64,000 nt of DNA from Salinisphaera sp040361255 (GTDB lineage Bacteria > Pseudomonadota > Gammaproteobacteria > Nevskiales > Salinisphaeraceae): assembly GCF_040361255.1 (NCBI RefSeq), contig NZ_APNG01000005.1, positions 1-64,000 on the forward strand, given 5' to 3'. A program made the position numbers and the translations under genes. This document shows positions 51,358 to 60,772 of the stretch, piece after piece (position 1 is the first letter of the stretch; every line of letters begins with the position of its first letter). The notes beneath the pieces are model-generated. The model saw only the letters and a list, made by a program, of their open reading frames with translations. It did not search any database and was not told the DNA's origin.

Positions 51358-52610
51358 ATCGACGCAAGCGGCAGGAGAAGTCGGGTACGCGTGCCGCCTT
51401 CGGGCCGGCGCCTGAGGCTGATTTCGCCGCCCAGACGTTCGAGGCTGACATGCGACACGATCAACCCCAGGCCACGGCCATCGTGTTTGCTGGAAAAACG
51501 CAGCCGGCCGGCGCGGGCGGTATCCGTATCGGCAATACCGGTGCCCTGATCGTCGATAACCACCTCCAGCCGATCGGCATCGCGTCCGGCCGCGATGTCG
51601 ACCCGATCGCTGGCGTTGGCCTGCGATGCGTCGGCGGCGTTGTTAAGCAGATTGGTCAGCGCCTGGCCGAAGGCGGGCTCGTCGGCGAGCCTGGCCGAGT
51701 CGAGGTCGGGGCTGATCGATAGCGGCGCTTGCATATCCGGGCGCATGAGTCGCCAGCGTGCAACGATATTTTCCAGCGCGCCGGTGACGGCGACGGGCCG
51801 GGATGCGTCTTCGGCGGGCTCGGCCACGCCCAGCAGCTGGCCGATTTGATGACGACACAGCGCCAGTTGCTGGTCGAGCGTCGCCAGATCGGCTTGCAGT
51901 GATGTATCCGCAGCCTGGGTGTCGCGCAGTTCGGACACGATCACGGCCATGGTCGACAGCGGCGTGCCCAGTTCATGCGCCGCGCCTGCGGCGAGCGCGC
52001 CGATGGCCGTGATCTGTTCGTTGCGCAGCATCTGTTCGCGTGCGTCGGCCAGGGCGCGATCCCGCTGGCGTACGGCCGTGGCCATACGGCCGATGAAGAT
52101 TACCAGCAATGCCGCGCTGACGACGAAGCTCGCCCACATACCCAGCACATGCAGGGCGAAATCGCCGTGATGGGCCATCGGCTGGGCGTAGAAAAAACGC
52201 AGCAGTAATACGGTATAGGCACTGGCCGCGAGGACCGCGACCAGCCAGGCACGCCGGCGCGGCAGGGTGGTCGCCGCGATCGCGATCGGCAACAGATAGA
52301 GGGAAACGAAGGCGCTGGCCGAGCCGCCGGTACAGACAAGCCAGGCAGTGAGTGCGGCCACGTCGAATAGCAGATGGGCCAGCAGTTCGGCTTCGGTGGC
52401 CGGGCGCGTGCGGCGCAGGCTCCAGCCAATAAGCAGATTAACCCCGGCGACGACCGCGGTGACGGCGATCAGCGCACGGCTATCGAGGCTGATTGTTGCC
52501 AGCGCGGGCGCGGCGGCCACGGCCAGCAGTACGCAGGCGATCGCGGCCCAGCGCAGCCAGTACAGCCAGGTGAGCAGACGCAGGGGCGTGAGTTTGAACA
52601 CAGTCTGCAT
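51354..52610 (-). CDS. regB: RegB/PrrB-type redox-sensing histidine kinase
   Basis: This 418-residue kinase has six hydrophobic spans (about 10-190). The H-box is AIGALAAGAAHELGTPLSTM with the phosphorylated His, as in RegB, and the ATP domain has LTNLLNNAADAS and GRGLGLIVSHVSLERLGG. The redox-box Cys of RegB is present in ATLDQQLALCRHQIGQLL. The RegB quinone-site motif was not identified with certainty. The ATG at 52608-52610 starts the membrane domain; the very long in-frame extension to 53774 runs through another gene and is rejected. It precedes and overlaps the regulator gene. It is expected to signal reduced conditions. Confidence 0.9.
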   Translation of the reverse strand: MQTVFKLTPLRLLTWLYWLRWAAIACVLLAVAAAPALATISLDSRALIAVTAVVAGVNLLIGWSLRRTRPATEAELLAHLLFDVAALTAWLVCTGGSASAFVSLYLLPIAIAATTLPRRRAWLVAVLAASAYTVLLLRFFYAQPMAHHGDFALHVLGMWASFVVSAALLVIFIGRMATAVRQRDRALADAREQMLRNEQITAIGALAAGAAHELGTPLSTMAVIVSELRDTQAADTSLQADLATLDQQLALCRHQIGQLLGVAEPAEDASRPVAVTGALENIVARWRLMRPDMQAPLSISPDLDSARLADEPAFGQALTNLLNNAADASQANASDRVDIAAGRDADRLEVVIDDQGTGIADTDTARAGRLRFSSKHDGRGLGLIVSHVSLERLGGEISLRRRPEGGTRTRLLLPLASI

Positions 52611-52762
52611 GGGCAGTGTTGCCCTGTGCCGGGCGCTGCGGCGAGCGGGCCTCGGGCATGGATTCGGGCGCCAGCCCGCCATGATAGCGGCTGGCCCGAC
52701 GTATCGGTATGTCTGCGACAATCGGTCGCAGCCGGGATCATGTGTCGGGCCAGCCTGCCGCG

Positions 52763-53665
52763 TTAATAAGAACGCCCGGCGCGTTCGGCCAGAGTAATGC
52801 CGCCGAGTACCAGGCTCAGTGCCACCACATGGAACAGGTGCAGGCTTTCGCCGAGCAGAACCACCGATAGCAACGTCCCGAAAATGGGCACCAGATTCAG
52901 AAAGACGCCGGCGCGGTTGCCGCCGATGAGCTCGTTGCCGCGAATGAAGGCGGTCTGGGCGATCAGGCCCGGCACCAGGGCGGCGAATGCGACCACCGCC
53001 AAACCGACTGCATCCGGCCAGATGATCGTGCCGCGGGCGTATTCCCAGCCCGCGAAGGGCAACGAACCGAGCCAGGCGGTGGCCGAAATCACGGCGATGA
53101 AGCTCAGCCAGTGCATGGGCGGTTTGATGCGCAGGGCGGCGGTATAGCCGCCATAGCAGGTGATCGCGACCAGCATGAGCGCATCGCCGCGATTGAGATC
53201 CAGCGCGAGTAAACGCGACAACTGGCCGCCCGATACGATCAGCGCCACCCCGGCCACGGTAATCACGAAACCCAGCAACTGTCGGGCGGTAATGGTTTCG
53301 CGCAGCACCAGAAAATTGAGCGCGAAGATCACGCCCGGCATGCCGGCCTGTTCGATGACCACGTTGATCGCGCTCGTATGATTGAGTGCGCTGTAGAGGG
53401 CGGCGTTGAAACCGGTAAAACCGATCGCGCCGTAGGCGAAAAGCAGCGGCATATGGCTGCGAATCACCGGCCAGTCCTGTTTGAGATGCGGCCAGGCGAA
53501 CGGCAGGGCAGCCAGACCGGCCAGCCCCCAACGCAAATGGGTGAGCAGCAACGGGCTGATATGGCCGACCGCGAATTTTCCGGCCACCGCGTTCAGCCCC
53601 CAGGCCAGCGTGGTGGCAACGAGCAGCGGATAGGCCAGTGCGGCCTTCGATGCGAACGATCGCAT
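52763..53665 (-). CDS. EamA-family (DMT) membrane transporter 2
   Basis: This 300-residue protein with ten helices has two EamA repeats (starting LAYPLLVATTLAWGLNAVAG and LMLVAITCYGGYTAALRIKP). It probably exports small metabolites. The start ATG at 53663-53665 overlaps the stop of the ABC exporter gene (TAATG), so translation is coupled. It is related only distantly to the DMT protein at 43593. The neighbouring ABC exporter may share its substrate, but this is not shown. Confidence 0.82.
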   Translation of the reverse strand: MRSFASKAALAYPLLVATTLAWGLNAVAGKFAVGHISPLLLTHLRWGLAGLAALPFAWPHLKQDWPVIRSHMPLLFAYGAIGFTGFNAALYSALNHTSAINVVIEQAGMPGVIFALNFLVLRETITARQLLGFVITVAGVALIVSGGQLSRLLALDLNRGDALMLVAITCYGGYTAALRIKPPMHWLSFIAVISATAWLGSLPFAGWEYARGTIIWPDAVGLAVVAFAALVPGLIAQTAFIRGNELIGGNRAGVFLNLVPIFGTLLSVVLLGESLHLFHVVALSLVLGGITLAERAGRSY

Positions 53666-55524
53666 TACGCCGTATGCGTGCGATTTTCGGGTGTGACCTG
53701 TTCGGCGAGAAAGCCGCCGGATTGCATCTGCCACAGACGCGCATACAGCCCGCCCGCGGCCAGCAGCTCGGCATGCGTGCCGGCCTCCACGATCGCGCCC
53801 TCGTCGAGCACGATCAGCCGGTCGAGTTCGGCGATGGTGGACAAACGATGCGCGATCGCGATGACGGTCTTGTTTTCCATCAGACGATGCAGGTTGCCGG
53901 TAATGGCCGCCTCGACTTCGGAATCCAGCGCCGAGGTGGCCTCGTCGAGCAACAGAATCGGCGCGTTCTTGAGCATGACGCGGGCCAGGGCGATGCGTTG
54001 ACGCTGGCCGCCGGAGAGCTTCACGCCGCGTTCGCCCACCATTGCTTCCAAGCCGCGCCGGCCCTGGGCATCCACCAGATCGTCGATGAAATCGCGTGCC
54101 TGGGCGGCAATCAGCGCGGCCTCGACTTGCGTATCGCTGGCCTCGGGCCGGCCATAACGCACGTTGTCGCCCACCGAACGGTGCAGCAGGGCCGTGTCCT
54201 GGGTGACCATGCCGATATTCGCGCGCAGCGAAGCCTGAGTCACGTCGGCGATGTTCTGGCCGTCGATAGTGATACGGCCGGATTCCACATCGTGAAAGCG
54301 CAGCAGCAACGACAACAGCGTGGACTTGCCGGCGCCGGAACGCCCGACCAGACCGATCTTTTCGCCAGGCGCGACGGCAAGCGAAAAATGCTCGATCACC
54401 CCAGAACCACGGCCGTAGTGAAAGCCGATATCGTTGAACGCGATCGCACCGTCGTGCACCACCAGCGGTTTGGCCTCGGGCGCATCCACCAGGGCCCGGC
54501 TTTTCGAGAATGTCGCCATGCCGTCGCGCAGGGTGCCGATATTCTCGAACAGCTGCGACACCTCCCACATGATCCACTGCGCCATACCATTGATACGCAG
54601 CACCAGACCCAGCGCGGCCGCGACCGCGCCAGCGCTGATCGCCGCCGATTGCCACAGCCCGATACCGAGGGCGGCCACCGCAATCAACAGCAGCGAGTTG
54701 AGCAGATACAGGCTGGCATAGAAGCCGTTGATCTTGCGCATCTGCGCATAGACCGTGCTCAGAAACGTCTGCATGCTCTGGCGGGCGTAGTCGCCTTCGC
54801 GCTCGGTATGGGCGAACAGCTTGACCGTGGCGATATTGGTATAGGCATCGACCACGCGCCCGGTCATTGCCGCGCGCGCATCGGCCTGACGCTCGGCCAC
54901 CCGGCCCAGGCGGGGCACGAAATAGCGCAGCAGGGCGATATAACCCGCCAGCCAGAACACGAACGGTATCGCCAGGCGCCAGTCCGCACCGGCGACCAGC
55001 ACCACGATGCCGGTGAAATACACCGCCACGTAGAGCATCACGTCCAGGAACTTCATCACCGTTTCGCGCACGGCGAGTGCGGTCTGCATGAGCTTGGTGG
55101 CGATGCGCCCGGCGAACTCGTCCTGAAAGAAGGTCAGCGACTGGCCGAGCAGCCAGCGGTGGACCGTCCAACGAAAACGCATCGGAAAATTGCCGGATAA
55201 CGCCTGAAACGTTACCAGCCCTTCCACGAACACCAGCAGCGGCAGAACCACGAGTATGACCAGCGCCATGCCGGTCAGCGCCAGGGCGTTGTCGGCCACG
55301 AATGTCTCGCGCGGCGAGTTGGCAAACCAGTCGACGATATGCCCGAGAAAGGCGAACAGCGAGACTTCGATCACCGAAATGGCCGTGGTCAGCACGGCCA
55401 TGGCCACCAGCAACGGCCACACCGGCTTCGCATAGAAGGCGATATAGCGCAGCAGACTGTCGCGCGGTGGCGTGCGCGCCTCGTCGGGAAAGGGTGCGAC
55501 CAGGCGTTCGAACAGACCAAACAT
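53665..55524 (-). CDS. ABC exporter, fused permease-ATPase (MsbA-like)
   Basis: This 619-residue half-transporter has six helices in residues 30-330 and a nucleotide-binding domain (about 350-595). Walker A is GLVGRSGAGKST, the signature GVKLSGGQRQRIALA, Walker B PILLLDEATSALD and the H-loop AIAHRLSTIAE. The Q-loop reads GMVTQDTALLHRS. It would work as a homodimer exporting lipid-like or drug-like substrates. The ATG at 55522-55524 begins the family. It is followed with a one-base overlap by the DMT transporter. Close homologues are annotated only as ABC transporter ATP-binding protein/permease, so the substrate is unknown. Confidence 0.88.
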   Translation of the reverse strand: MFGLFERLVAPFPDEARTPPRDSLLRYIAFYAKPVWPLLVAMAVLTTAISVIEVSLFAFLGHIVDWFANSPRETFVADNALALTGMALVILVVLPLLVFVEGLVTFQALSGNFPMRFRWTVHRWLLGQSLTFFQDEFAGRIATKLMQTALAVRETVMKFLDVMLYVAVYFTGIVVLVAGADWRLAIPFVFWLAGYIALLRYFVPRLGRVAERQADARAAMTGRVVDAYTNIATVKLFAHTEREGDYARQSMQTFLSTVYAQMRKINGFYASLYLLNSLLLIAVAALGIGLWQSAAISAGAVAAALGLVLRINGMAQWIMWEVSQLFENIGTLRDGMATFSKSRALVDAPEAKPLVVHDGAIAFNDIGFHYGRGSGVIEHFSLAVAPGEKIGLVGRSGAGKSTLLSLLLRFHDVESGRITIDGQNIADVTQASLRANIGMVTQDTALLHRSVGDNVRYGRPEASDTQVEAALIAAQARDFIDDLVDAQGRRGLEAMVGERGVKLSGGQRQRIALARVMLKNAPILLLDEATSALDSEVEAAITGNLHRLMENKTVIAIAHRLSTIAELDRLIVLDEGAIVEAGTHAELLAAGGLYARLWQMQSGGFLAEQVTPENRTHTA

Positions 55525-55684
55525 GGGCGAACGGGCGACCAGCGCCGGATTACGAAAGGCGCGCCAGTCTAGCGTATGCCTGGCCGGCGGGCAGCCGGGG
55601 CGGGTCGAAGCGGCGGTCTTGATGCGGAAAGCGGTGCGACCGAGCGCGCGCCAAGGGCGTGCGCTCGATCGTCCGCCCGAATTC

Positions 55685-57205
55685 CTAGAACAGACCCTGA
55701 GCCTTGGTGGAATAGCTCACCAGAAGATTCTTGGTCTGTTGATAGTGATCCAGAATCATCTTGTGGGTCTCACGGCCGAAGCCGGATTCCTTGTAGCCAC
55801 CAAAGGCGGCATGGGCCGGATACTGGTGATAGCAGTTCGTCCATACGCGCCCGGCCTGAATGGCGCGGCCCACGCGATAGGTATTGTGCACACTGCGCGA
55901 CCAGACGCCGGCCCCCAGGCCATAGGGCGTGTCATTGCCGATTTCGATGGCCTCGTCGATGTCCTTGAACGTGGTCACCGACAGTACCGGGCCGAAGATC
56001 TCTTCCTGGAAGACACGCATCTTGTTGTTGCCGGAGAATACGGTCGGGCGCAGGAAGTAGCCGTTGGCGAGATTGCCGTCGAGCTGTGCGCGTTCGCCGC
56101 CGGTCAGGCAGTTCGCGCCTTCGTTGTTGCCGATGTCGATGTATTCGAGAATCTTCTGGTACTGACTGCTCGAGCACTGCGGGCCCATCTGGGTCTGCGG
56201 GTCCAGCGGGTCGCCCACACGGATATTGGCCACGCGCTCGACCGCGCGCTCCATGAACGCATCAAAGATCGATTCCTGAACCAGCGCACGCGAGGGGCAG
56301 GTACAGACTTCGCCCTTGTTGAAGGCGAACAGCGCCAGGCCTTCCAGGGCCTTGTCCAGGAAGTCGTCGTCGGCGTCCATCACGTCGGCGAAGAAGATGT
56401 TCGGCGATTTGCCGCCCAGCTCCATGGTCTGTGGAATGAGGTTGTCGGCCGCGGCATGCAGGATGCGCCGGCCGGTGGTGGTTTCGCCGGTGAATGCGAT
56501 CTTGGCGATACGCGGGCTGGAAGCCAGGGCATTGCCCACCTCGCCGCCGGGGCCGAAGACCACATTGAGCACGCCGGGCGGTAGCAGGTCGCCGACCAGG
56601 TCCATGAGTACGGCCATGCTCATCGGCGTATTCGAAGCCGGTTTAATCACCACACAGTTGCCGGCCGCCAGGGCCGGTGCGAGTTTCCAGGCGCCCATGA
56701 GCAACGGGAAGTTCCAGGGGATGATCTGGCCGACCACACCCAGCGGTTCGCGAAAATGATAGGCCACAGTGTCGTGGTCGATCTCACCGATCGACCCTTC
56801 CTCGGCCCGAATACAGCCGGCGAAATACCGGAAATGATCGGCCGCCAGCGGGATGTCGGCATTGAGCGTTTCACGAATGGGCTTGCCGTTGTCGCGGGTT
56901 TCCACGCGTGCGAGCAGCTCCAGATTGTCGTCGATGCGCTGGGCGATCTTGTAGAGCACGTCGGCGCGTTCGGCCGGCGATGTCCGTGCCCAGGCCGCGC
57001 GTGCGCCGTGTGCGGCATCGAGTGCGCGTTCGACATCGGTAGCATCGGATTGGGCGACTTCGCAGAGCACGCTTTCGTCGATCGGGCTTTTGTTGGTGAA
57101 GTAGCGGCCCTTGTTCGGGGCGCGCCATTCGCCGCCGATGAAATTATCGTAGCGCTGGCGCAGGTTTTGCTGTTCGAGTGTGCGGGGGTCGACCTTTTCG
57201 TCCAT
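55685..57205 (-). CDS. NAD(P)+-dependent aldehyde dehydrogenase (ExaC/AldB type)
   Basis: This 506-residue aldehyde dehydrogenase has the catalytic Cys in AFNKGEVCTCPSRA (about residue 302), the general-base Glu in TMELGGKSPNIFF and NAD-binding segments IIPWNFPLLMGAWKLAPALA and FTGETTTGRR. The C-terminal YHQYPAHAAFGGYKESGFGR is typical of the acetaldehyde dehydrogenase group in Pseudomonas and Ralstonia (ExaC, AcoD). The ATG at 57205 follows CAGGAGCG. It is divergent from an alcohol dehydrogenase gene with an FNR/ANR-type box between them, so together they would oxidise ethanol-like alcohols to acids. A GC-rich hairpin (about 55635-55680) lies downstream. Confidence 0.9.
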   Translation of the reverse strand: MDEKVDPRTLEQQNLRQRYDNFIGGEWRAPNKGRYFTNKSPIDESVLCEVAQSDATDVERALDAAHGARAAWARTSPAERADVLYKIAQRIDDNLELLARVETRDNGKPIRETLNADIPLAADHFRYFAGCIRAEEGSIGEIDHDTVAYHFREPLGVVGQIIPWNFPLLMGAWKLAPALAAGNCVVIKPASNTPMSMAVLMDLVGDLLPPGVLNVVFGPGGEVGNALASSPRIAKIAFTGETTTGRRILHAAADNLIPQTMELGGKSPNIFFADVMDADDDFLDKALEGLALFAFNKGEVCTCPSRALVQESIFDAFMERAVERVANIRVGDPLDPQTQMGPQCSSSQYQKILEYIDIGNNEGANCLTGGERAQLDGNLANGYFLRPTVFSGNNKMRVFQEEIFGPVLSVTTFKDIDEAIEIGNDTPYGLGAGVWSRSVHNTYRVGRAIQAGRVWTNCYHQYPAHAAFGGYKESGFGRETHKMILDHYQQTKNLLVSYSTKAQGLF

Positions 57206-57319
57206 GACGTCGCTCCTGAGCTGAAATGGAGGCTGTCCGCGCCGTCGGCCGATCGCTGATCGCCGATCGATTGGGTCGCGCGAACTGATTGTCATGACTA
57301 TGGCGCGCCCCGATTGACC

Positions 57320-57345
57320 CACGGGTTGATCTGGATCAACCCGTG
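57320..57345. promoter_or_regulatory. FNR/ANR box in a 26-bp palindrome, class II promoter of the alcohol dehydrogenase
   Basis: The palindrome has arms CACGGGTTGATC (57320-57331) and GATCAACCCGTG (57334-57345). Its core TTGAT-CTGG-ATCAA (57326-57339) is a perfect FNR/ANR consensus. A -10-like TAGATT lies at 57361-57366, placing the transcription start near 57373 and the box centre (57332.5) at about -41. That is the class II activator position for the alcohol dehydrogenase gene. The extended arms outside the core (CACGGG/CCCGTG) are unusual and might recruit a second regulator. The same site could also influence the divergent aldehyde dehydrogenase gene. Confidence 0.8.
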
Positions 57346-57398
57346 CACGGCGTGCGGCGCTAGATTCGGGTAATGGTTTGAACCCGAAAGGCGCAATC

Positions 57399-58424
57399 AT
57401 GGCCAAGAAGATGAAAGCGGCCGTCGTGCATCGCTTTGGCGAGCCGTTGACGATCGAAGAAGTGGATATCCCCACGCCCGGGCGCAACGAAGTGCTCGTG
57501 CAGATCAAGGCGACCGGCGTGTGTCACACCGATCTGCATGCGGCCAACGGCGACTGGCCGGTCAAGCCCAACCTGCCGCTGATTCCCGGCCACGAAGGCG
57601 CCGGCGTGGTGGTTGAGGTCGGTGAAGGCGTCAGCCATCTCAAGGAAGGGGATTCGGTCGGTATCGCCTGGCTGCACGATGCCTGTGGTGCCTGTGAATA
57701 CTGCATCACCGGCTGGGAAACACTCTGCGAACAGCAAAACGACAGTGGCTATAGCGTCAACGGCAGCTTTGCCGAATACGCCATCGGCCATGCCGACTAT
57801 GTCGGCCGGCTGCCCGACGGCGCCGACTATGTCCAGATCGCCCCGATTCTGTGTGCCGGCGTGACCACCTATAAAGGCCTCAAGGAAACCGATGCCAGGC
57901 CCGGCGAATGGGTGGCCATTTCCGGTATCGGCGGATTGGGGCATGTCGCCGTGCAATATGCCAAGGCGATGGGTTTCAAGGTGGTCGCCCTCGATGTGGG
58001 TGAGGACAAGCTGGCGCTGGCGCGTGAACTGGGCGCCGATGTAGCAATCAACGCGCGCGATGAAGACGCGGTCGATCAGGTCATGACCGCGACTGGCGGC
58101 GGCGCGCACGGCATGCTGGTGACCGCGGTTTCGCCACCGGCGTTCTCGCAGGCCCTGCACATGGTGCGGCGCAAGGGCACGATCGCCATGGTGGGCCTGC
58201 CGCCCGGCGAATTCCCCACGCCGATCTTCGATGTCGTGCTCAAACGCATCACCCTGCGCGGCTCGATCGTGGGTAGCCGCAAGGATCTGAGCGAAGCACT
58301 CGCCTTTGCTGCCGAAGGCAAGGTCAAGACCCACGTGCACGAAAAACGCCTGGAAGACATCAACACCATTTTCGAGGATCTCGAGCACGGGCGTGTGGAC
58401 GGGCGCATCGTGGTCAAGTTCTGA
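57399..58424 (+). CDS. adhP: Zinc-dependent alcohol dehydrogenase (AdhP/AdhA type)
   Basis: This 341-residue medium-chain dehydrogenase has catalytic-zinc ligands Cys in TGVCHTDLHAANGDW and His in GHEGAGVVVEVGEGV, plus Cys in APILCAGVTTYKGL. The structural zinc Cys cluster is in HDACGACEYCITGWETLCEQ. The NAD motif is ISGIGGLGHVAVQYA. The start MAKKMKAAVV (ATG 57399) follows AAAGGCG. It would oxidise ethanol and related alcohols with NAD+. It is divergent from the aldehyde dehydrogenase gene and preceded by the FNR/ANR box; anaerobic control of adhA by Anr is known in Pseudomonas. A strong terminator follows at 58448. Confidence 0.92.
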   Translation: MAKKMKAAVVHRFGEPLTIEEVDIPTPGRNEVLVQIKATGVCHTDLHAANGDWPVKPNLPLIPGHEGAGVVVEVGEGVSHLKEGDSVGIAWLHDACGACEYCITGWETLCEQQNDSGYSVNGSFAEYAIGHADYVGRLPDGADYVQIAPILCAGVTTYKGLKETDARPGEWVAISGIGGLGHVAVQYAKAMGFKVVALDVGEDKLALARELGADVAINARDEDAVDQVMTATGGGAHGMLVTAVSPPAFSQALHMVRRKGTIAMVGLPPGEFPTPIFDVVLKRITLRGSIVGSRKDLSEALAFAAEGKVKTHVHEKRLEDINTIFEDLEHGRVDGRIVVKF

Positions 58425-58447
58425 CGTATTAGAGTTCAGGGAGAACG

Positions 58448-58492
58448 CGTATCGATCGGGCGCTGGGGCAAAGCGCCCGGTCGATACGGCGT
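58448..58492. terminator. Bidirectional Rho-independent-type terminator
   Basis: A 17-base-pair stem (58448-58464 with 58472-58488, one G-T pair) with a seven-base loop, followed by GCGTTTT. It lies between the convergent alcohol dehydrogenase gene and livM, so it could serve both. Downstream of the minus strand only short T-runs are seen. Confidence 0.75.
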
Positions 58493-58520
58493 TTTGTGCG
58501 TACGCTCTCGCTGCCGGTTG

Positions 58521-59681
58521 TCAGTTCCGGCGTTTTGCGCGCTTCGCGGACCAGATTCGCAATTGGCCGACGATGCCCGAGGGGAAGAAATAAACGCTCA
58601 GGATGAACAGCAGGCCGAACCAGAGCAGCCAGCGATCGGGATTGATCAGTTCGGCGAGCAGCGTATCGGCGGGAACGAGTGCGTCGAGCTGCTTGAGCAG
58701 ATCCTGCAGATAGTTCTGGGCCAGCAGAAAGAGCACGGTGCCGATGATTGCCCCGTAAAGCGTGCCCATGCCGCCGATCACGCACATCAACAGAATGAAG
58801 ATCATCAGTTCGAAGTTAAGCGTGTTTTCGGGGTTCACGTACCGATTGAGCAACGCGAATAACACCCCGGCCACGGTGGCCAGCAGGGCGGATACGACGA
58901 CCACGGCGGTTCGATACAGCACGGTGCGATAGCCAAGCGCCTGGGCTCGGAATTCGTTTTCGCGAATGGCCTGCAGTACGCGCCCGAACGGCGAATTGAC
59001 CATCCGCAGCAGGAAAATGAAGACCGCGATCATGGTTGCGAAGGCGATGTAGTAAGTCAGATGTCGCCCACTCAAGCGCACGCTGAAAAGCGCCTCCTCG
59101 AAAGCCTGGCCGGTCTCGCCGGGGCTGGAGAGCGCGCTACCGATAAAACCGAAGATATTGAAGCCGGGCAGCTTGAAGTCGAATGGGCGAAACGCCGGCC
59201 CCAGTTCGCGCGGGCTGCGTACGGCCAACCCGTCTTCACCGCCGGTCACGTTGTAAAGCTGGGTCACCAGGCTCAGGAACGCGAAGGCCACGGCAAGCGT
59301 GACGAGCGCGAAGAAAATGGCCTTCACGCGTAGCGACAGCAGGCCGAGCAACAGCGACAGCAGCAAACTCGCGACCAGCGCGCCGCCGATGCCGATGAGC
59401 AGGGTGCCGTAGCCGCTGCCGTAATGATCGCTGGCGATCGCGATTCCGTAGGCGCCGATGCCGAAGAACATCGTATGTGCGAACGATACGATATGGGTAT
59501 AGCCGAGCATCAGATCGTAGGATGCGACGACGATAATGAATACGCACATCATGCCGAGCATGGAAAACGTGCGAATGCCGTCGAACAGGAACGGCCCCAG
59601 CGCCAGGCACAGAAGAATCAGGACCAGCGCCGTGGTCAGAAGCCGGCTGCGTGGGTAGTCGCCGGAAAGCAAGCGGTTCAA
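58521..59681 (-). CDS. livM: Branched-chain amino acid-type ABC permease LivM
   Basis: This 386-residue inner-membrane permease of the LivM/UrtC family has about ten hydrophobic spans. Conserved parts include YDLMLGYTHIVSFAHTMFFG (the LGY-G-S-FGHAAFFG motif) and SPFGRVLQAIRENEFRAQAL (cytoplasmic loop that contacts the ATPase). It pairs with LivH for passage of a branched-chain amino acid, urea or similar compound. A 14-base gap separates it from livH. It is the last gene of the operon livK-livG-livF-livH-livM, an order that differs from E. coli. The substrate is not given by the permease. Confidence 0.88.
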   Translation of the reverse strand: MNRLLSGDYPRSRLLTTALVLILLCLALGPFLFDGIRTFSMLGMMCVFIIVVASYDLMLGYTHIVSFAHTMFFGIGAYGIAIASDHYGSGYGTLLIGIGGALVASLLLSLLLGLLSLRVKAIFFALVTLAVAFAFLSLVTQLYNVTGGEDGLAVRSPRELGPAFRPFDFKLPGFNIFGFIGSALSSPGETGQAFEEALFSVRLSGRHLTYYIAFATMIAVFIFLLRMVNSPFGRVLQAIRENEFRAQALGYRTVLYRTAVVVVSALLATVAGVLFALLNRYVNPENTLNFELMIFILLMCVIGGMGTLYGAIIGTVLFLLAQNYLQDLLKQLDALVPADTLLAELINPDRWLLWFGLLFILSVYFFPSGIVGQLRIWSAKRAKRRN

Positions 59682-59694
59682 AACGGCGGCTCCT

Positions 59695-60756
59695 CTAAAG
59701 TTTGATGACCGGGATCAGCCCCTGCGGGCGCCACATCAGCACGGCGACCATCAACGCGACCGTCGCGACCGCGGCCAGGCGGGGTTCGAGGTAGCCGACA
59801 TAGAGGTTGATCAGCCCGACGAGCACCGAGCCGTAGAAACAGCCCTTGATCGAACCCAGCCCGCCGAGAATGATGACCACGATCACGGAGATCATCAGCT
59901 CGTCGCCCATATGCGCGGTGATGATTTCCCGATACATCGCCCACATGGCGCCGCCGAGGCCGGCCAGCGCAGAGCCGGCGATGAATACGCCAAGAAACAG
60001 CAGCCGAATGCGATAGCCCTGGATCTCGACCATTTCGCGGCTCTCGACGCCGGCACGAATGAGAATGCCCACGCGCGTACGCTCGATAATCCAGATCAAT
60101 AACCCGTAGATGGCCAGTCCGAGCACGACCGCGATCAGGCGATATTTCTCCAGTGCGATGCCGCCCGCCACCGGTAGCCATTCCGGCAGGAATACCGCCC
60201 CCTTGAGCGCGTCAGGGCGGGGGACCGGTAGTTCGTTCGGGCCCCAGACGACCTGAATCAGCTCCATGATGATGATCGAGCCGCCGACGGTGACCAGTAT
60301 CTGTTTCAGATGGTCGCCATAGACCGGGCGAATGATCAGCCGCTCGAACAGCAGTCCGAGCAGGCCGGCGACGACCAGCGCGAAGCCGAATGCCGGCAGA
60401 ATGGCGATGAGGTTCATCCACAACGAGGGCTGACTGGCCTGCGTGCTGAGCCAGAGCAGTACGCTCGCACCGGCGAATGCACCCAGTGAAATGAAGGCGC
60501 CGTGGGCCAGATTGAGCACGTTCATCAAGCCGAAGGTCAGCGTCATGCCGGAGGCCATGAGAAACACCATCGCGCCCATGGCCAGCCCGCTTATCGTGAG
60601 TACCACCCATATGCGCGGCTCCATCAACGCCAGTGCCCCGAGCATCATGGCGAGCAGGATGAAAATATGGGGCTTGTCGCGTCGAAAGGCATGAAAGCGC
60701 GCCATGGGGCCTACGCGCCCGGCCGGTTCATCGATACGCACGTCGTCAGCCGCCAT
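59695..60756 (-). CDS. livH: Branched-chain amino acid-type ABC permease LivH
   Basis: This 353-residue LivH/UrtB-family permease has about eight to ten helices. The family signature is visible as FLMASGMTLTFGLMNVLNLAHGAF (residues about 65-88), and the ATPase-contact loop as ERTRVGILIRAGVESREMVE. It has a 30-residue hydrophilic N-terminal extension. It works with LivM in the membrane channel. The gene starts 16 bases after livF on the same strand. Confidence 0.9.
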   Translation of the reverse strand: MAADDVRIDEPAGRVGPMARFHAFRRDKPHIFILLAMMLGALALMEPRIWVVLTISGLAMGAMVFLMASGMTLTFGLMNVLNLAHGAFISLGAFAGASVLLWLSTQASQPSLWMNLIAILPAFGFALVVAGLLGLLFERLIIRPVYGDHLKQILVTVGGSIIIMELIQVVWGPNELPVPRPDALKGAVFLPEWLPVAGGIALEKYRLIAVVLGLAIYGLLIWIIERTRVGILIRAGVESREMVEIQGYRIRLLFLGVFIAGSALAGLGGAMWAMYREIITAHMGDELMISVIVVIILGGLGSIKGCFYGSVLVGLINLYVGYLEPRLAAVATVALMVAVLMWRPQGLIPVIKL

Positions 60757-60772
60757 GCCTAGGCTCCTGTCT

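Noticed and set aside
53638..55200. 520-codon plus-strand frame opposite the ABC exporter
   Set aside because: Antisense shadow; the minus-strand frame has all ABC motifs.
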